From assembly GCF_030409715.1 (NCBI RefSeq), contig NZ_JAUFQI010000001.1, forward strand, positions 1,903,501 through 1,967,500: a DNA stretch of 64,000 bases. Reading direction: 5' to 3'. Positions 45,041-54,167 of the stretch are shown here, in pieces. The position numbers and the translations under genes were made by a program. Within the stretch, counting starts at the first letter, position 1, and each line of letters starts with the position of its first letter. This stretch comes from Reinekea marina. GTDB lineage: Bacteria > Pseudomonadota > Gammaproteobacteria > Pseudomonadales > Natronospirillaceae. The notes beneath the pieces were generated by a model. That model had not been told where the DNA came from. It worked only from the letters and a program-made list of their open reading frames with translations, and did no database searches.

Positions 45041-45057
45041 TAATCAATCGTTGATTA
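45041..45057. promoter_or_regulatory. 17-bp palindrome in wzy-fnlA spacer
   Basis: TAATCAA-TCG-TTGATTA is a perfect 7-bp inverted repeat about 150 bp before the fnlA-type start, in a 260-bp AT-rich non-coding spacer. It could be an operator for a dimeric regulator. There is no T-tract to suggest a terminator. Confidence 0.35.
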
Positions 45058-45207
45058 GCTGAATGATATTTTATTAATGTAATACCATTAATCTATTTGG
45101 GAAGGTTCTATTGGAAAGGTGTGTTGAGGATATGTTGTTTATAAAATTAATCTACTTTCATAGAACTTTTTAGTTTTATTCTAAATTATATATAAAAGGT
45201 GAATTTT

Positions 45208-46242
45208 ATGTTTACTGGCAAAACATTGTTAATCACGGGTGGTACAGGTTCCTTTGGAAACGCTGTTCTCAAAGGCTTTTTAGATTCCACCATTGCGGAA
45301 ATTCGTATTTTTTCGCGTGATGAGAAAAAACAAGATGATATGCGTAAGCGTTTCTCAAACCCTAAGTTAAAGTTCTATATTGGTGATGTGCGAGACTATC
45401 AAAGTATTTTAAATGCAACCCGAGGTGTTGATTATATTTTCCACGCGGCGGCTTTGAAGCAAGTACCTTCTTGTGAATTTCATCCAATGGAAGCGGTTAA
45501 AACCAACGTTCTTGGTACAGAAAACGTACTTGAAGCCGCGATTCAAAACCAAGTGAAACGTGTTGTTTGTTTAAGTACCGATAAAGCTGTCTACCCGATA
45601 AACGCAATGGGAATATCTAAAGCCATGATGGAAAAAGTCATGGTGGCGAAGTCTCGTAATGTAGATGAAACTAAAACAGTAATTTGCGGTACTCGTTACG
45701 GTAACGTGATGGCATCGCGTGGTTCTGTTATTCCATTGTTTGTAGAGCAAATACGTGCAGATAAGCCGTTAACTATTACTGACCCGAATATGACACGTTT
45801 CATGATGACGCTAGCCGATGCGGTTGATCTCGTTTTATACGCGTTTGAAAATGGTAACAACGGTGATTTGTTTGTTCAGAAAGCACCAGGTGCCACTGTT
45901 GAAGTATTAGCTAAAGCATTAACTCAAATTGTAGGTAAGCCAGGGCACGAGATAAATATTATTGGTACTCGCCATGGTGAAAAGCTCTATGAGGCACTTT
46001 TAAGCCGTGAAGAAATGGTTTGTGCAGAAGACTTAGGTGACTATTATCGAGTTCCTCCAGATTTACGCGATCTTAATTATGGTAAATTTGTTGAGCAAGG
46101 AGAAGAAAAGATCTCGATAACTGAGGATTATAACTCACACAATACAAAGCGATTAGATGTCGAAGGTATGAAGGAATTGCTGATGAAGTTGACTTTTATG
46201 CCTGCTATTAAGCGTGGCGAAAATATTGCGGCAGAGGAATAG
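45208..46242 (+). CDS. fnlA: UDP-GlcNAc 4,6-dehydratase/5-epimerase (FnlA/CapE/WbjB)
   Basis: 344 residues from ATG 45208, with AAGGTGA upstream; the GTG at 45199 is too close to that site. SDR fold with GGTGSFG (11-17) and the catalytic STDKAVYPINAMGISK near 123. Converts UDP-GlcNAc to the UDP-4-keto-L-sugar, the first step to UDP-L-FucNAc. FnlB and FnlC homologues follow, which distinguishes it from PseB-type dehydratases. Confidence 0.92.
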   Translation: MFTGKTLLITGGTGSFGNAVLKGFLDSTIAEIRIFSRDEKKQDDMRKRFSNPKLKFYIGDVRDYQSILNATRGVDYIFHAAALKQVPSCEFHPMEAVKTNVLGTENVLEAAIQNQVKRVVCLSTDKAVYPINAMGISKAMMEKVMVAKSRNVDETKTVICGTRYGNVMASRGSVIPLFVEQIRADKPLTITDPNMTRFMMTLADAVDLVLYAFENGNNGDLFVQKAPGATVEVLAKALTQIVGKPGHEINIIGTRHGEKLYEALLSREEMVCAEDLGDYYRVPPDLRDLNYGKFVEQGEEKISITEDYNSHNTKRLDVEGMKELLMKLTFMPAIKRGENIAAEE

Positions 46243-46244
46243 TT

Positions 46245-47375
46245 ATGAAAGTCTTAATAACGGGTGCAAACGGATTTGTAGGCAAGAATCTTCAGCTGCA
46301 TTTGTCTGAGCGTGTTGATGTTGAAGTAAGCTGTTATACTCGCGAGCATGATATTTCTGATCTTGAAAATTTAATTTCTGATGTTGATGTTGTTTTTCAT
46401 CTTGCGGGTATTAATCGCCCAGAGAATCCTGCTGAATTTAAACAGGGTAATACTGATTTAACAGAAGCATTATGTTTAGCGTTACAAAACGCTGGTAAGA
46501 GTATCCCTATTATTTATAGCTCCTCTATTCAGGCCGCTGTTGAAAATCCATACGGTGATAGTAAGCGTGGAGCTGAAAACATATTGCTAGATCATGCCGA
46601 TAAGAGTGGTTCACCGGTATTTATTTTTCGTTTGGCTAATGTGTTTGGTAAGTGGGCACGCCCAAACTACAACTCAGTAGTTGCGACCTTTTGCCATAAT
46701 ATTTCACAGGGTTTACCTATTCAGGTAAATGACCCTGCTGCCAAAATTAATCTTGTTTATATTGATGATGTTATTTCTTCATTCTTACAAGTAATGGATG
46801 GCCAGATTGCTGGTACAAATATAGGTAGCAATTTTGTAGAAGTAGTGCAGAAATATCAGATTACAGTTGGGGAATTAGCCGCTCAAATACAATCATTTAA
46901 AGAAAGTCGCGATACGTTAATAACTGAAAATGTTGGCTCTGGTTTAGTTCGAGCGTTGTATTCTACTTATGTAAGCTATCTAAAACCTAAGCAGTTTAGT
47001 TATCAAGTCCCTAAGTATGGTGACGAACGCGGTGTGTTTGTTGAAATGCTTAAAACCAAAGAAGCTGGGCAATTCTCTTTCTTTACTGCGCATCCAGGTA
47101 TAACTCGTGGCGGGCATTACCACCATTCAAAAACGGAAAAGTTTTTAGTCATAAAGGGCAAAGCTTGTTTCCGTTTTCGTCACATGTTTACCGGCGAGTT
47201 TTATGAATTACACACCGATGGCGGACAGCCAGAGATTGTTGAAACGGTAACAGGCTGGACTCACGATATAACTAACGTTGGCGACGATGAAATGGTCGTT
47301 ATGCTATGGGCCAATGAAATTTTTGATCGTGAAAACCCAGACACTTACGCTAAACCTGTTGGCACAGAAGCCTAA
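46245..47375 (+). CDS. fnlB: UDP-sugar reductase/epimerase with cupin (FnlB/CapF/WbjC)
   Basis: 376 residues. N-terminal SDR domain (TGANGFVGKN at 6-15) and C-terminal cupin with the zinc-binding GGHYHHSKTEKF and ITNVGDDEMVVMLWANE. CapF-type enzymes epimerise at C3 and reduce C4 to give UDP-L-acetamido-6-deoxytalose. It starts 2 bp after fnlA. Confidence 0.93.
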   Translation: MKVLITGANGFVGKNLQLHLSERVDVEVSCYTREHDISDLENLISDVDVVFHLAGINRPENPAEFKQGNTDLTEALCLALQNAGKSIPIIYSSSIQAAVENPYGDSKRGAENILLDHADKSGSPVFIFRLANVFGKWARPNYNSVVATFCHNISQGLPIQVNDPAAKINLVYIDDVISSFLQVMDGQIAGTNIGSNFVEVVQKYQITVGELAAQIQSFKESRDTLITENVGSGLVRALYSTYVSYLKPKQFSYQVPKYGDERGVFVEMLKTKEAGQFSFFTAHPGITRGGHYHHSKTEKFLVIKGKACFRFRHMFTGEFYELHTDGGQPEIVETVTGWTHDITNVGDDEMVVMLWANEIFDRENPDTYAKPVGTEA

Positions 47376-47408
47376 GAATTACAGTTATTATTAAACGGAT
47401 AAAGTTTT

Positions 47409-48545
47409 ATGTCTATTAGGAAAATGAAGGTTGCTACTGTAGTAGGAACACGCCCTGAAATTATTCGTTTAGCACGAGTAATGGCTAAGTTAGATGAATA
47501 TTGCGAACATATATTGATTCATACCGGTCAAAACTACGACTTTGAATTAAATGAAATATTTTTCCAAGATTTAGGCATTCGCAAGCCAGATCATTTTTTA
47601 AATGCTGCTGGTGCCAGTGGTGCTGAAACCATTGGTAATGTGATTATTGCTGTTGATACAGTATTAGCTGATGTTAAGCCAGATGCTTTGTTAGTTCTGG
47701 GAGATACCAACAGCTGTATGGCTGTGATTCCAGCTAAGCGACGCAAGATTCCAACCTTTCATATGGAAGCCGGTAATCGCTGCTTTGATATGCGCGTTCC
47801 TGAAGAGATTAACCGCAGAATTGTCGACCATACGGCTGATATTAATTTAACCTATAGCACAATTGCCCGAGATTATTTATTACGTGAAGGCCTATCGCCA
47901 GATTTGGTGATAAAAACGGGCAGTCCAATGTTTGAGGTTTTGAATTATTATCGTGAAGGAATAGATAATTCAGATGTTCTTGATCAGTTAGGTTTAGAGG
48001 CAGGTAAGTTTTTTGTCGTTAGTGCTCACCGTGAAGAAAATATTGAATCAGATAAAAACTTTTACAAGTTAGTTGATGTGCTGAATACAGTAGCTGATCA
48101 ATACGGTTACCCTGTAATTGTTTCTACTCATCCAAGAACTCAAAAGCGAGTTGATGCACTTGGTATTGAGTTTCATGAAAATGTACGTTTACTGAAGCCA
48201 TTAGGGTTTAAAGACTATAACAAGCTTCAGCTTTCTTCTAAAGCCGCTCTATCTGACAGTGGTACTATTAACGAAGAATCATCTATTTTGAACTTTCCTG
48301 CCCTTAACCTACGAGAAGCACATGAGCGACCAGAGGGAATGGAGGAGGCTTCAGTGATGATGGTTGGTTTAGAAGCTGAACGTGTTATGCAAGCACTTCA
48401 AATACTTGAGAGCCAGCTAGGCGGAGAGGAGCGTAACTTAAGGTTAGTAGCAGATTATAGTATGCCTAACGTGTCTGATAAGGTTGTACGTATTGTGCAT
48501 AGTTATCGTGATTATGTATTGCGCAATGTGTGGAAGCAGTATTAA
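47409..48545 (+). CDS. fnlC: UDP-N-acetyl sugar 2-epimerase (FnlC/CapG/WbjD)
   Basis: 378 residues, non-hydrolysing UDP-GlcNAc 2-epimerase family: VATVVGTRPEIIRLARV at the start, HTGQNYDFELNEIFF, GDTNSCMA, MEAGNRCFDMRVPEEINRRIVDH (read in parts), and LSDSGTINEESSIL. The family's final step gives UDP-N-acetyl-L-fucosamine. In context it completes the fnlABC set. Confidence 0.94.
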   Translation: MSIRKMKVATVVGTRPEIIRLARVMAKLDEYCEHILIHTGQNYDFELNEIFFQDLGIRKPDHFLNAAGASGAETIGNVIIAVDTVLADVKPDALLVLGDTNSCMAVIPAKRRKIPTFHMEAGNRCFDMRVPEEINRRIVDHTADINLTYSTIARDYLLREGLSPDLVIKTGSPMFEVLNYYREGIDNSDVLDQLGLEAGKFFVVSAHREENIESDKNFYKLVDVLNTVADQYGYPVIVSTHPRTQKRVDALGIEFHENVRLLKPLGFKDYNKLQLSSKAALSDSGTINEESSILNFPALNLREAHERPEGMEEASVMMVGLEAERVMQALQILESQLGGEERNLRLVADYSMPNVSDKVVRIVHSYRDYVLRNVWKQY

Positions 48546-49726
48546 TGTCAGATAAGAAAGAGAAGATTGCGATTATTAATCGTAGCTTTTGGCCTGTTTA
48601 CCCCGTTATAGGAGAGGCGCTTCTTAGGTATGCTGAGCGTGAGTCTTTTCATTCTAATATTTGCGTTATAATGCAAGATCATGCAAATATTCGATCTCAG
48701 TTGTTAAAACATAAACGCGGTGATGGGGTAAGGTTTTTTCCATGCAAGGCATGGTCTGTGTCTGGAAGCGGCGTAATAAGACGTGTTCTAGACGCGATTT
48801 TTTTTATGGTCTGGGTGTTGCTTGTTTTGATATGGAAAAGACCAACTAAGGTTTATGTTTCAACAGACCCGCCTGTATTGGTCCCCTTTATAGTAATGGT
48901 TTATTGCAAATTCTCATCGTCAAAATTCATTTATCACATACAAGATATTCACCCTGAAGCAGCAGACGTAGTCATTCCAGTAAATAAGTTTATGTTCAAT
49001 GCTCTAAAGGGCATAGATTCTCTTGTTATACGTCAGGCTGATCTATTAATAACAATTACAACTGAAATGAGGGAAGAAATAAGAACGAGATCTCATACAA
49101 TAAAGCCAATCGCTATTCTCTCAAACCCTTCTGTTTCATTTGAGCAAAGTAGTTTATCTCAATCAAAGAAACTAGGATTTACATTTTGTGGAAACGCAGG
49201 GCGCTTACAAAGAATCCCATTGCTCATATCTTCTATCAGTAGATATTGTGACAATGGTGGTAAACTACCATTTGTATTCGCAGGTGCCGGTGTATATGCC
49301 CAAAGTTTAAGAGATTTAGCAAAAAAATATCCAAATGTGGAATATTTAGGCCAAATTTCTTCGGAGGAAGCAGCTAAATTAAGTTCTACATTTACTTGGG
49401 CTTTGCTGCCAATTGAAGACGAAGTGACAAGGTTTGCATTTCCAAGTAAATCATCTTCATATGTTTTTTCAGGAGCCTTTATTGCGGCTATTTGTGGTGA
49501 GCACACCAGTGTCGCAGAATGGGTTTCTGAAAATAAGCTCGGAAGTATTATTCCAGCTGATGCGGATTCACTATTCAAGTTTTTTCAACAGGTTGAAAAG
49601 GGAGGAATAGATTACAGTATTTTCAATATTGAGCGTGAAGAGCTGAAAAGCAAGTTAAGCTTTGCGGTTTTTATTAAGAAACTTACTAAGCTTATAAATT
49701 TAGAGAGGAGTGCCTATGAGAAGTAA
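48545..49726 (+). CDS. Glycosyltransferase family 4 (WbuB-like)
   Basis: 393 residues from ATG 48545, which shares TAATG with the fnlC stop. GT-B layout: an N-terminal IINRSFWPVYPVIGEALLRYAE acceptor domain with a hydrophobic membrane-facing stretch (FFMVWVLLVLIW) and a C-terminal donor domain with GNAGRLQRI and LPIEDEVTRFAFPSKSSSYVFSG. In other loci fnlABC is directly followed by wbuB, which transfers L-FucNAc, so that role is inferred. Confidence 0.82.
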   Translation: MSDKKEKIAIINRSFWPVYPVIGEALLRYAERESFHSNICVIMQDHANIRSQLLKHKRGDGVRFFPCKAWSVSGSGVIRRVLDAIFFMVWVLLVLIWKRPTKVYVSTDPPVLVPFIVMVYCKFSSSKFIYHIQDIHPEAADVVIPVNKFMFNALKGIDSLVIRQADLLITITTEMREEIRTRSHTIKPIAILSNPSVSFEQSSLSQSKKLGFTFCGNAGRLQRIPLLISSISRYCDNGGKLPFVFAGAGVYAQSLRDLAKKYPNVEYLGQISSEEAAKLSSTFTWALLPIEDEVTRFAFPSKSSSYVFSGAFIAAICGEHTSVAEWVSENKLGSIIPADADSLFKFFQQVEKGGIDYSIFNIEREELKSKLSFAVFIKKLTKLINLERSAYEK

Positions 49727-50660
49727 AATTTTAATTACTGGGGCCTCTGGTTTTTTAGGTTCCGCAGTGGCTAATAATTTAACGGAGAAAAATCTTGTTT
49801 TAACTGGTCGAGTAAATCGTTTAAATCTGCCTAGTTTCTATATCAAAGAATTAACTAGTACGGAGAATTACAAGGACTGTTTGGCGGATGTAGACACCAT
49901 AATTCACTGTGCTGCTCGAGCACACTTAATGAACGACGAATCTGTCAATCCATTAGCTGAATATCGCAAAGTAAATGTAGAAGGCAGTGCAAATCTTGCG
50001 AAACAAGCTATTGCGGCAGGTGTAAAACGGTTTATTTTTATTAGCTCTGTTAAAGTTTCAGGTGAATGCACGACGGGTTCACAGCCCTACACCGAAGATT
50101 TGCTTCCAGCTCCAGAAGATGCTTATGGTCAATCTAAGCTCGAAGCTGAGAAGTTGCTTAAAGAAATTGCACATGAAAGCGATATGGAGCTTGTTATTAT
50201 TCGTCCACCCTTAGTATACGGCCCTGGTGTTAAAGCTAATTTTTTAAGGTTGGTTAGGCTTTCTAATTTGCCCATTCCGCTACCGTTTGGGGCAGCAAAC
50301 AACAGGCGAAGTATGGTTTATATGGGTAACTTGGTAGACTTTATATCCCTTTGTCTTTCACACCCAGCAGCCGCTAATGAAACTTTTTTAGTGTCAGACG
50401 GGGAAGATTTGTCCCTTCGAACCTTAATTAGCTATATTCGTAAAGCACTGGGTAAACCCAGTTGGTTATTACCATTCCCAGTACGCCTTTTTAGAATAGC
50501 AGGAAAGCTAATCGGTAAAAGTAGTGTCGTAGATCGCCTATTTGGTGATTTACAGGTGAATTCATCTAAAGCTGGTGTATTATTAGGTTGGAAGCCGCCT
50601 TATAGTGCGGAAGAAGGTATTAATAAAACTGTTCTAGATTTTCAAAGTAAAAGGAACTAG
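49716..50660 (+). CDS. NAD-dependent sugar epimerase/4-ketoreductase (WbpV-like)
   Basis: 314 residues from ATG 49716 (GAGGAG five bases upstream). SDR motif ITGASGFLGSAV and catalytic EDAYGQSKLEAEK. Together with the short sugar transferase and WbpM-like dehydratase next door, it is probably the reductase that turns UDP-4-keto-6-deoxy-GlcNAc into UDP-D-QuiNAc (WbpV) or the 4-epimer Fuc2NAc. It overlaps the GT4 gene by 11 bases. Confidence 0.82.
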   Translation: MRSKILITGASGFLGSAVANNLTEKNLVLTGRVNRLNLPSFYIKELTSTENYKDCLADVDTIIHCAARAHLMNDESVNPLAEYRKVNVEGSANLAKQAIAAGVKRFIFISSVKVSGECTTGSQPYTEDLLPAPEDAYGQSKLEAEKLLKEIAHESDMELVIIRPPLVYGPGVKANFLRLVRLSNLPIPLPFGAANNRRSMVYMGNLVDFISLCLSHPAAANETFLVSDGEDLSLRTLISYIRKALGKPSWLLPFPVRLFRIAGKLIGKSSVVDRLFGDLQVNSSKAGVLLGWKPPYSAEEGINKTVLDFQSKRN

Positions 50661-50661
50661 C

Positions 50662-51213
50662 GTGTTACGTTTTTTAGATATTGTGTTTTCATTTATTGGT
50701 TTAGTTTGTGGTGCGCCTGTGCTCCTTGTTATTTATGTAATAGGTCTATTTGATACTGGCTCGCCAGTTTTTAAACAAGAACGAGTGGGTCGTCATAAAA
50801 ATCCATTTATTTTGGTTAAGTTTAGAACTATGTCTGTTGATACTGCCTCGGTAGCTAGCCATCTAGCCAGTACAGCCTCTATTACTAAAATGGGCGGTTT
50901 TTTGCGTAAAACCAAGTTAGATGAGTTACCCCAGCTTTGGAATGTTCTAAAAGGTGATATGAGCTTAGTAGGTCCGCGCCCAAATTTATTTAATCAGTTA
51001 GAACTTATTCAAGAGCGTGAAGCCCTAGGAGTTTATAGCGCTCGCCCTGGTATCACTGGATTGGCCCAAATAAATGATATTGATATGTCTATACCTAAGT
51101 TGTTGGCTGAAACAGATGCAAAAATGATTAGAAGTTTAAATCTAAAAAGCTATTTTGAATATATTTTAAAAACGTTAGTTGGCCAAGGTTCTGGTGATAG
51201 GGTAATTAAGTGA
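50662..51213 (+). CDS. PglC-like initiating phosphoglycosyltransferase
   Basis: 183 residues, the minimal monotopic PGT catalytic unit. An N-terminal re-entrant helix ([24 protein letters not shown]) is followed by [43 protein letters not shown] (seen in parts) and [11 protein letters not shown]. It places the first sugar phosphate on undecaprenyl phosphate. The short form without a large N-terminal domain resembles PglC rather than WbaP, and replaces the polytopic WbpL normally paired with WbpV/WbpM. Confidence 0.9.
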   Translation: MLRFLDIVFSFIGLVCGAPVLLVIYVIGLFDTGSPVFKQERVGRHKNPFILVKFRTMSVDTASVASHLASTASITKMGGFLRKTKLDELPQLWNVLKGDMSLVGPRPNLFNQLELIQEREALGVYSARPGITGLAQINDIDMSIPKLLAETDAKMIRSLNLKSYFEYILKTLVGQGSGDRVIK

Positions 51214-53105
51214 AAGCAAAACTCACTGCTAAATACACCGAGCTAAAACGCATCCATAAAAAATGGATCATGGTACTAGCCGATATTGCAATTCTACCTA
51301 TTTCTCTTTGGGCTGCTTTTTCATTGCGCTTAGGTACTTTATGGCCTAACACTCATATTTCACAATTTTGGTGGCTGTTTGTAGCAGTTATTCCAACGGC
51401 CATACTTATATTTGCTCGGCTAGGCTTGTATAGGGCTATTATTCGCTACATTGGCAGTAAAGCGCTGTATGCAGTATTAAATGGCTCTGTGTTAATGTCC
51501 TTTGTGGTTTGGTCTTTAGTGTTTATCTCGCGTGAACCTGGCTTTCCTAGATCAATCCCTATTATTTTTGCATTAGTATTAATGGTTTTGGTGGGTGGTA
51601 GCCGGTTAGTAGTTCGCTGGCTTTATAATTGGGTAAACGTAAACTTTGCAAGCCGCGAGCCGGTTGTTATTTATGGCGCAGGTGACTCTGGCATGCAGTT
51701 AGTGTCTTCATTGCAAAAGGGAAAAGAGTACCTACCCGTTGCCTTTCTTGATGATAACCCCCAGCTGTGGGGGCATTCAGTCCATGGTATTTCAGTGTAT
51801 TGCCCTGAATCAATGGATGAAATTTTTAAAAGCATGAATATTAAACGGGTATTGCTGGCTGTACCACGGGCAACTAAAAAAGAACGTAAGGTTATTCTGG
51901 ATAAGTTAGAACCATTCCCCGTTCATGTTCAAACTATACCTGCCATGCCCGATATTGTTGCAGGGCTTGCCACGGTAGATCAGCTTCAAGAAGTAGAATT
52001 GGAAGACCTGTTGGGGCGGGATCCTGTCCCACCCAAAAAAGAACTCTTTGAAGCCTGTATCAAAAATAAAGTGGTAATGGTAACGGGTGCAGGGGGCTCT
52101 ATTGGTTCTGAAATTTGCCGGCAGGTTATACAAGCCAACCCAAATAAATTAATACTTTTTGAACTAAACGAATTCTCTTTATACGCAATAGAGCGTGAGT
52201 TGTTAAAAGAAATAGCAAAAAGCAATCTAAATATTAAACTGTTGCCAATACTTGGATCGGTATGCAATGCTAATCGAGTGGAAGGCGTTATTGCAAAATA
52301 CAATGTAAATACAATTTATCATGCCGCTGCGTTTAAACATGTTCCCTTAGTGGAACATAATATATTTGAAGGTATTCGTAATAACGTGGTAGGCACTAAA
52401 ACGGTTGCCGAGGCAGCCCATAAGCTTCATGTTAACCATTTTGTTTTAATATCAACCGATAAAGCCGTACGCCCCACAAATGTTATGGGCGCTACAAAGC
52501 GCTTAGCAGAGCAAGTTATTCAAAACTTAGCACAGCAATCTAGCACAATATTCAGCATGGTTCGCTTTGGTAACGTATTAGGGTCCTCTGGCTCAGTTGT
52601 GCCCTTGTTTCGTAAGCAAATCGCGGCAGGCGGGCCTGTTACCGTCACCCACCCCGATATTACTCGTTTTTTTATGACCATTCCAGAAGCATCTCAGTTG
52701 GTTATTCAAGCAGGTGCAATGGCGAAGGGCGGCGATGTATTTGTATTAGATATGGGCGCATCAGTTAAAATTTTAGATTTAGCCCATAGAATGATTGAAC
52801 TCAGCGGCTTTGAAGTGAAAAACGATGATAACCCCGAAGGCGATATTGCAGTTGAGTTTACCGGGCTGCGTCCAGGCGAAAAGCTGTTCGAAGAATTGTT
52901 AATTGGGGAGTCAGTGATTGGTACCGAGCACCCTAAAATACTTCGAGCAAATGAAATATTTGTTGATATAAGTGAAATTGAAAGTAGCTTAAGTGCGTTT
53001 GAACGTGCAGAACTCAGCTTTGATGCTAAACAGGCACGTACAGTATTAGAAAAGGTAGTGAGTGGGTTTAAACCAAACTCTGAATTAGTTGATTTATTAC
53101 AATAG
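51210..53105 (+). CDS. Membrane UDP-GlcNAc 4,6-dehydratase (WbpM/PglF-like)
   Basis: 631 residues: four N-terminal helices (about 18-140), a first Rossmann-like domain (VVIYGAGDSGMQLVSSL), and the SDR dehydratase domain from about 285 with VTGAGGSIGSEICRQV, LISTDKAVRPTNVMGATKR and GLRPGEKLFEELL. Produces UDP-4-keto-6-deoxy-D-GlcNAc. Four-base overlap with the sugar transferase gene. Its stop lies 3 bp from the convergent lptG stop, leaving no room for a separate terminator. Confidence 0.94.
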   Translation: MKAKLTAKYTELKRIHKKWIMVLADIAILPISLWAAFSLRLGTLWPNTHISQFWWLFVAVIPTAILIFARLGLYRAIIRYIGSKALYAVLNGSVLMSFVVWSLVFISREPGFPRSIPIIFALVLMVLVGGSRLVVRWLYNWVNVNFASREPVVIYGAGDSGMQLVSSLQKGKEYLPVAFLDDNPQLWGHSVHGISVYCPESMDEIFKSMNIKRVLLAVPRATKKERKVILDKLEPFPVHVQTIPAMPDIVAGLATVDQLQEVELEDLLGRDPVPPKKELFEACIKNKVVMVTGAGGSIGSEICRQVIQANPNKLILFELNEFSLYAIERELLKEIAKSNLNIKLLPILGSVCNANRVEGVIAKYNVNTIYHAAAFKHVPLVEHNIFEGIRNNVVGTKTVAEAAHKLHVNHFVLISTDKAVRPTNVMGATKRLAEQVIQNLAQQSSTIFSMVRFGNVLGSSGSVVPLFRKQIAAGGPVTVTHPDITRFFMTIPEASQLVIQAGAMAKGGDVFVLDMGASVKILDLAHRMIELSGFEVKNDDNPEGDIAVEFTGLRPGEKLFEELLIGESVIGTEHPKILRANEIFVDISEIESSLSAFERAELSFDAKQARTVLEKVVSGFKPNSELVDLLQ

Positions 53106-53108
53106 TCA

Positions 53109-54167
53109 CTATTTCGCTTTAAGTAACAACACGATATTAAGCAAAATAACTATTAAAAGTGGTGTTAGTGCTACGTAGTAGGTGGGTATTGCAAAAGACA
53201 GTGCCAGCGGGCTTAAAACTGATTGAATAATATTTAAAACTAAGCTCACCATTAACCCAGAGAATACTCTAGCGCCCATACTAGACTCTCTGAGGGGGCC
53301 AAAAATAAATGTGATGCCTAAGCAAACTAAAGATAGGGTAAGCAGTGGCTGAACTATTTTTTGCCAAAACTTCAATGCGTACTGGTTATTGTTTAATCCT
53401 TGTTCACTTAGATACCGAGTATAAGTAAAAAGGGTAAAAAGTGATAAGTTTAATCCGCTGTTAGTTTTAGTTAATAGAAGCTTTGGGGTCACTTGCATCG
53501 ACCAGTGTTGAATTTCCGCTTCCACTTTCTCGACGCCAGTTTCTGTATGAATTTTATCTAACGTACCATTGGCCTGCCATACACCCTCGCCAACATATAC
53601 GAGGCTGTTAAATTTAGTGGTAACGGGCTTTGCATCTGACCGGCTGCTTTCTATACGGTAACCGCCGGTTACTTTTCCATTTTGGTCTAATGCATTAAAA
53701 AAATAGAAGCTATTTTGGTCTTTATGCCATACGCCATATTGAGTGCTGGTTTTAGATGCCGCTAAGTCTCGTATTTCTTTTGCTTTTAACTCGTAATATG
53801 GCGCGATGGTTTCTCCAAATGCGAAAAAAAGGCATGTCCAAACAATTGGGGCAATTAGGATTTTTTTTACAATTTGCATTTTCATTAAAGTAGCTGATTC
53901 GTAAATTACCAGCTCTCTATCGTTAGCCATTTGCCCAGTGGCAAACAAAACTCCAATTAAAATGATGTATGGGGAATATACATATAGCCGTGCGGGCGCT
54001 GTATACAATACGTATTGTATGGCAGGGCTGGCAGTATAGGTTTCATTGGTTCTATAGTTTAATTCATTTAAGCTGGCTAGAACTATATCTATGAGCCCCA
54101 TACCTAAGAAGGCAACTGCAACCGATAAAAACTGAATTTTAAAAATATGTTTGTTAATAACGGTCAT
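53109..54167 (-). CDS. lptG: LPS export permease LptG
   Basis: 352-residue YjgP/YjgQ-family permease of the LptB2FG transporter that lifts LPS from the inner membrane. Three N-terminal helices, a periplasmic beta-jellyroll (about 130-250) and three C-terminal helices are apparent. RLYVYSPYIILIGVLFATGQMANDRELVIYES (read in parts) holds the coupling-helix region contacting LptB. It overlaps lptF by four bases. The second position and sequence class favour LptG over LptF. Confidence 0.85.
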   Translation of the reverse strand: MTVINKHIFKIQFLSVAVAFLGMGLIDIVLASLNELNYRTNETYTASPAIQYVLYTAPARLYVYSPYIILIGVLFATGQMANDRELVIYESATLMKMQIVKKILIAPIVWTCLFFAFGETIAPYYELKAKEIRDLAASKTSTQYGVWHKDQNSFYFFNALDQNGKVTGGYRIESSRSDAKPVTTKFNSLVYVGEGVWQANGTLDKIHTETGVEKVEAEIQHWSMQVTPKLLLTKTNSGLNLSLFTLFTYTRYLSEQGLNNNQYALKFWQKIVQPLLTLSLVCLGITFIFGPLRESSMGARVFSGLMVSLVLNIIQSVLSPLALSFAIPTYYVALTPLLIVILLNIVLLLKAK

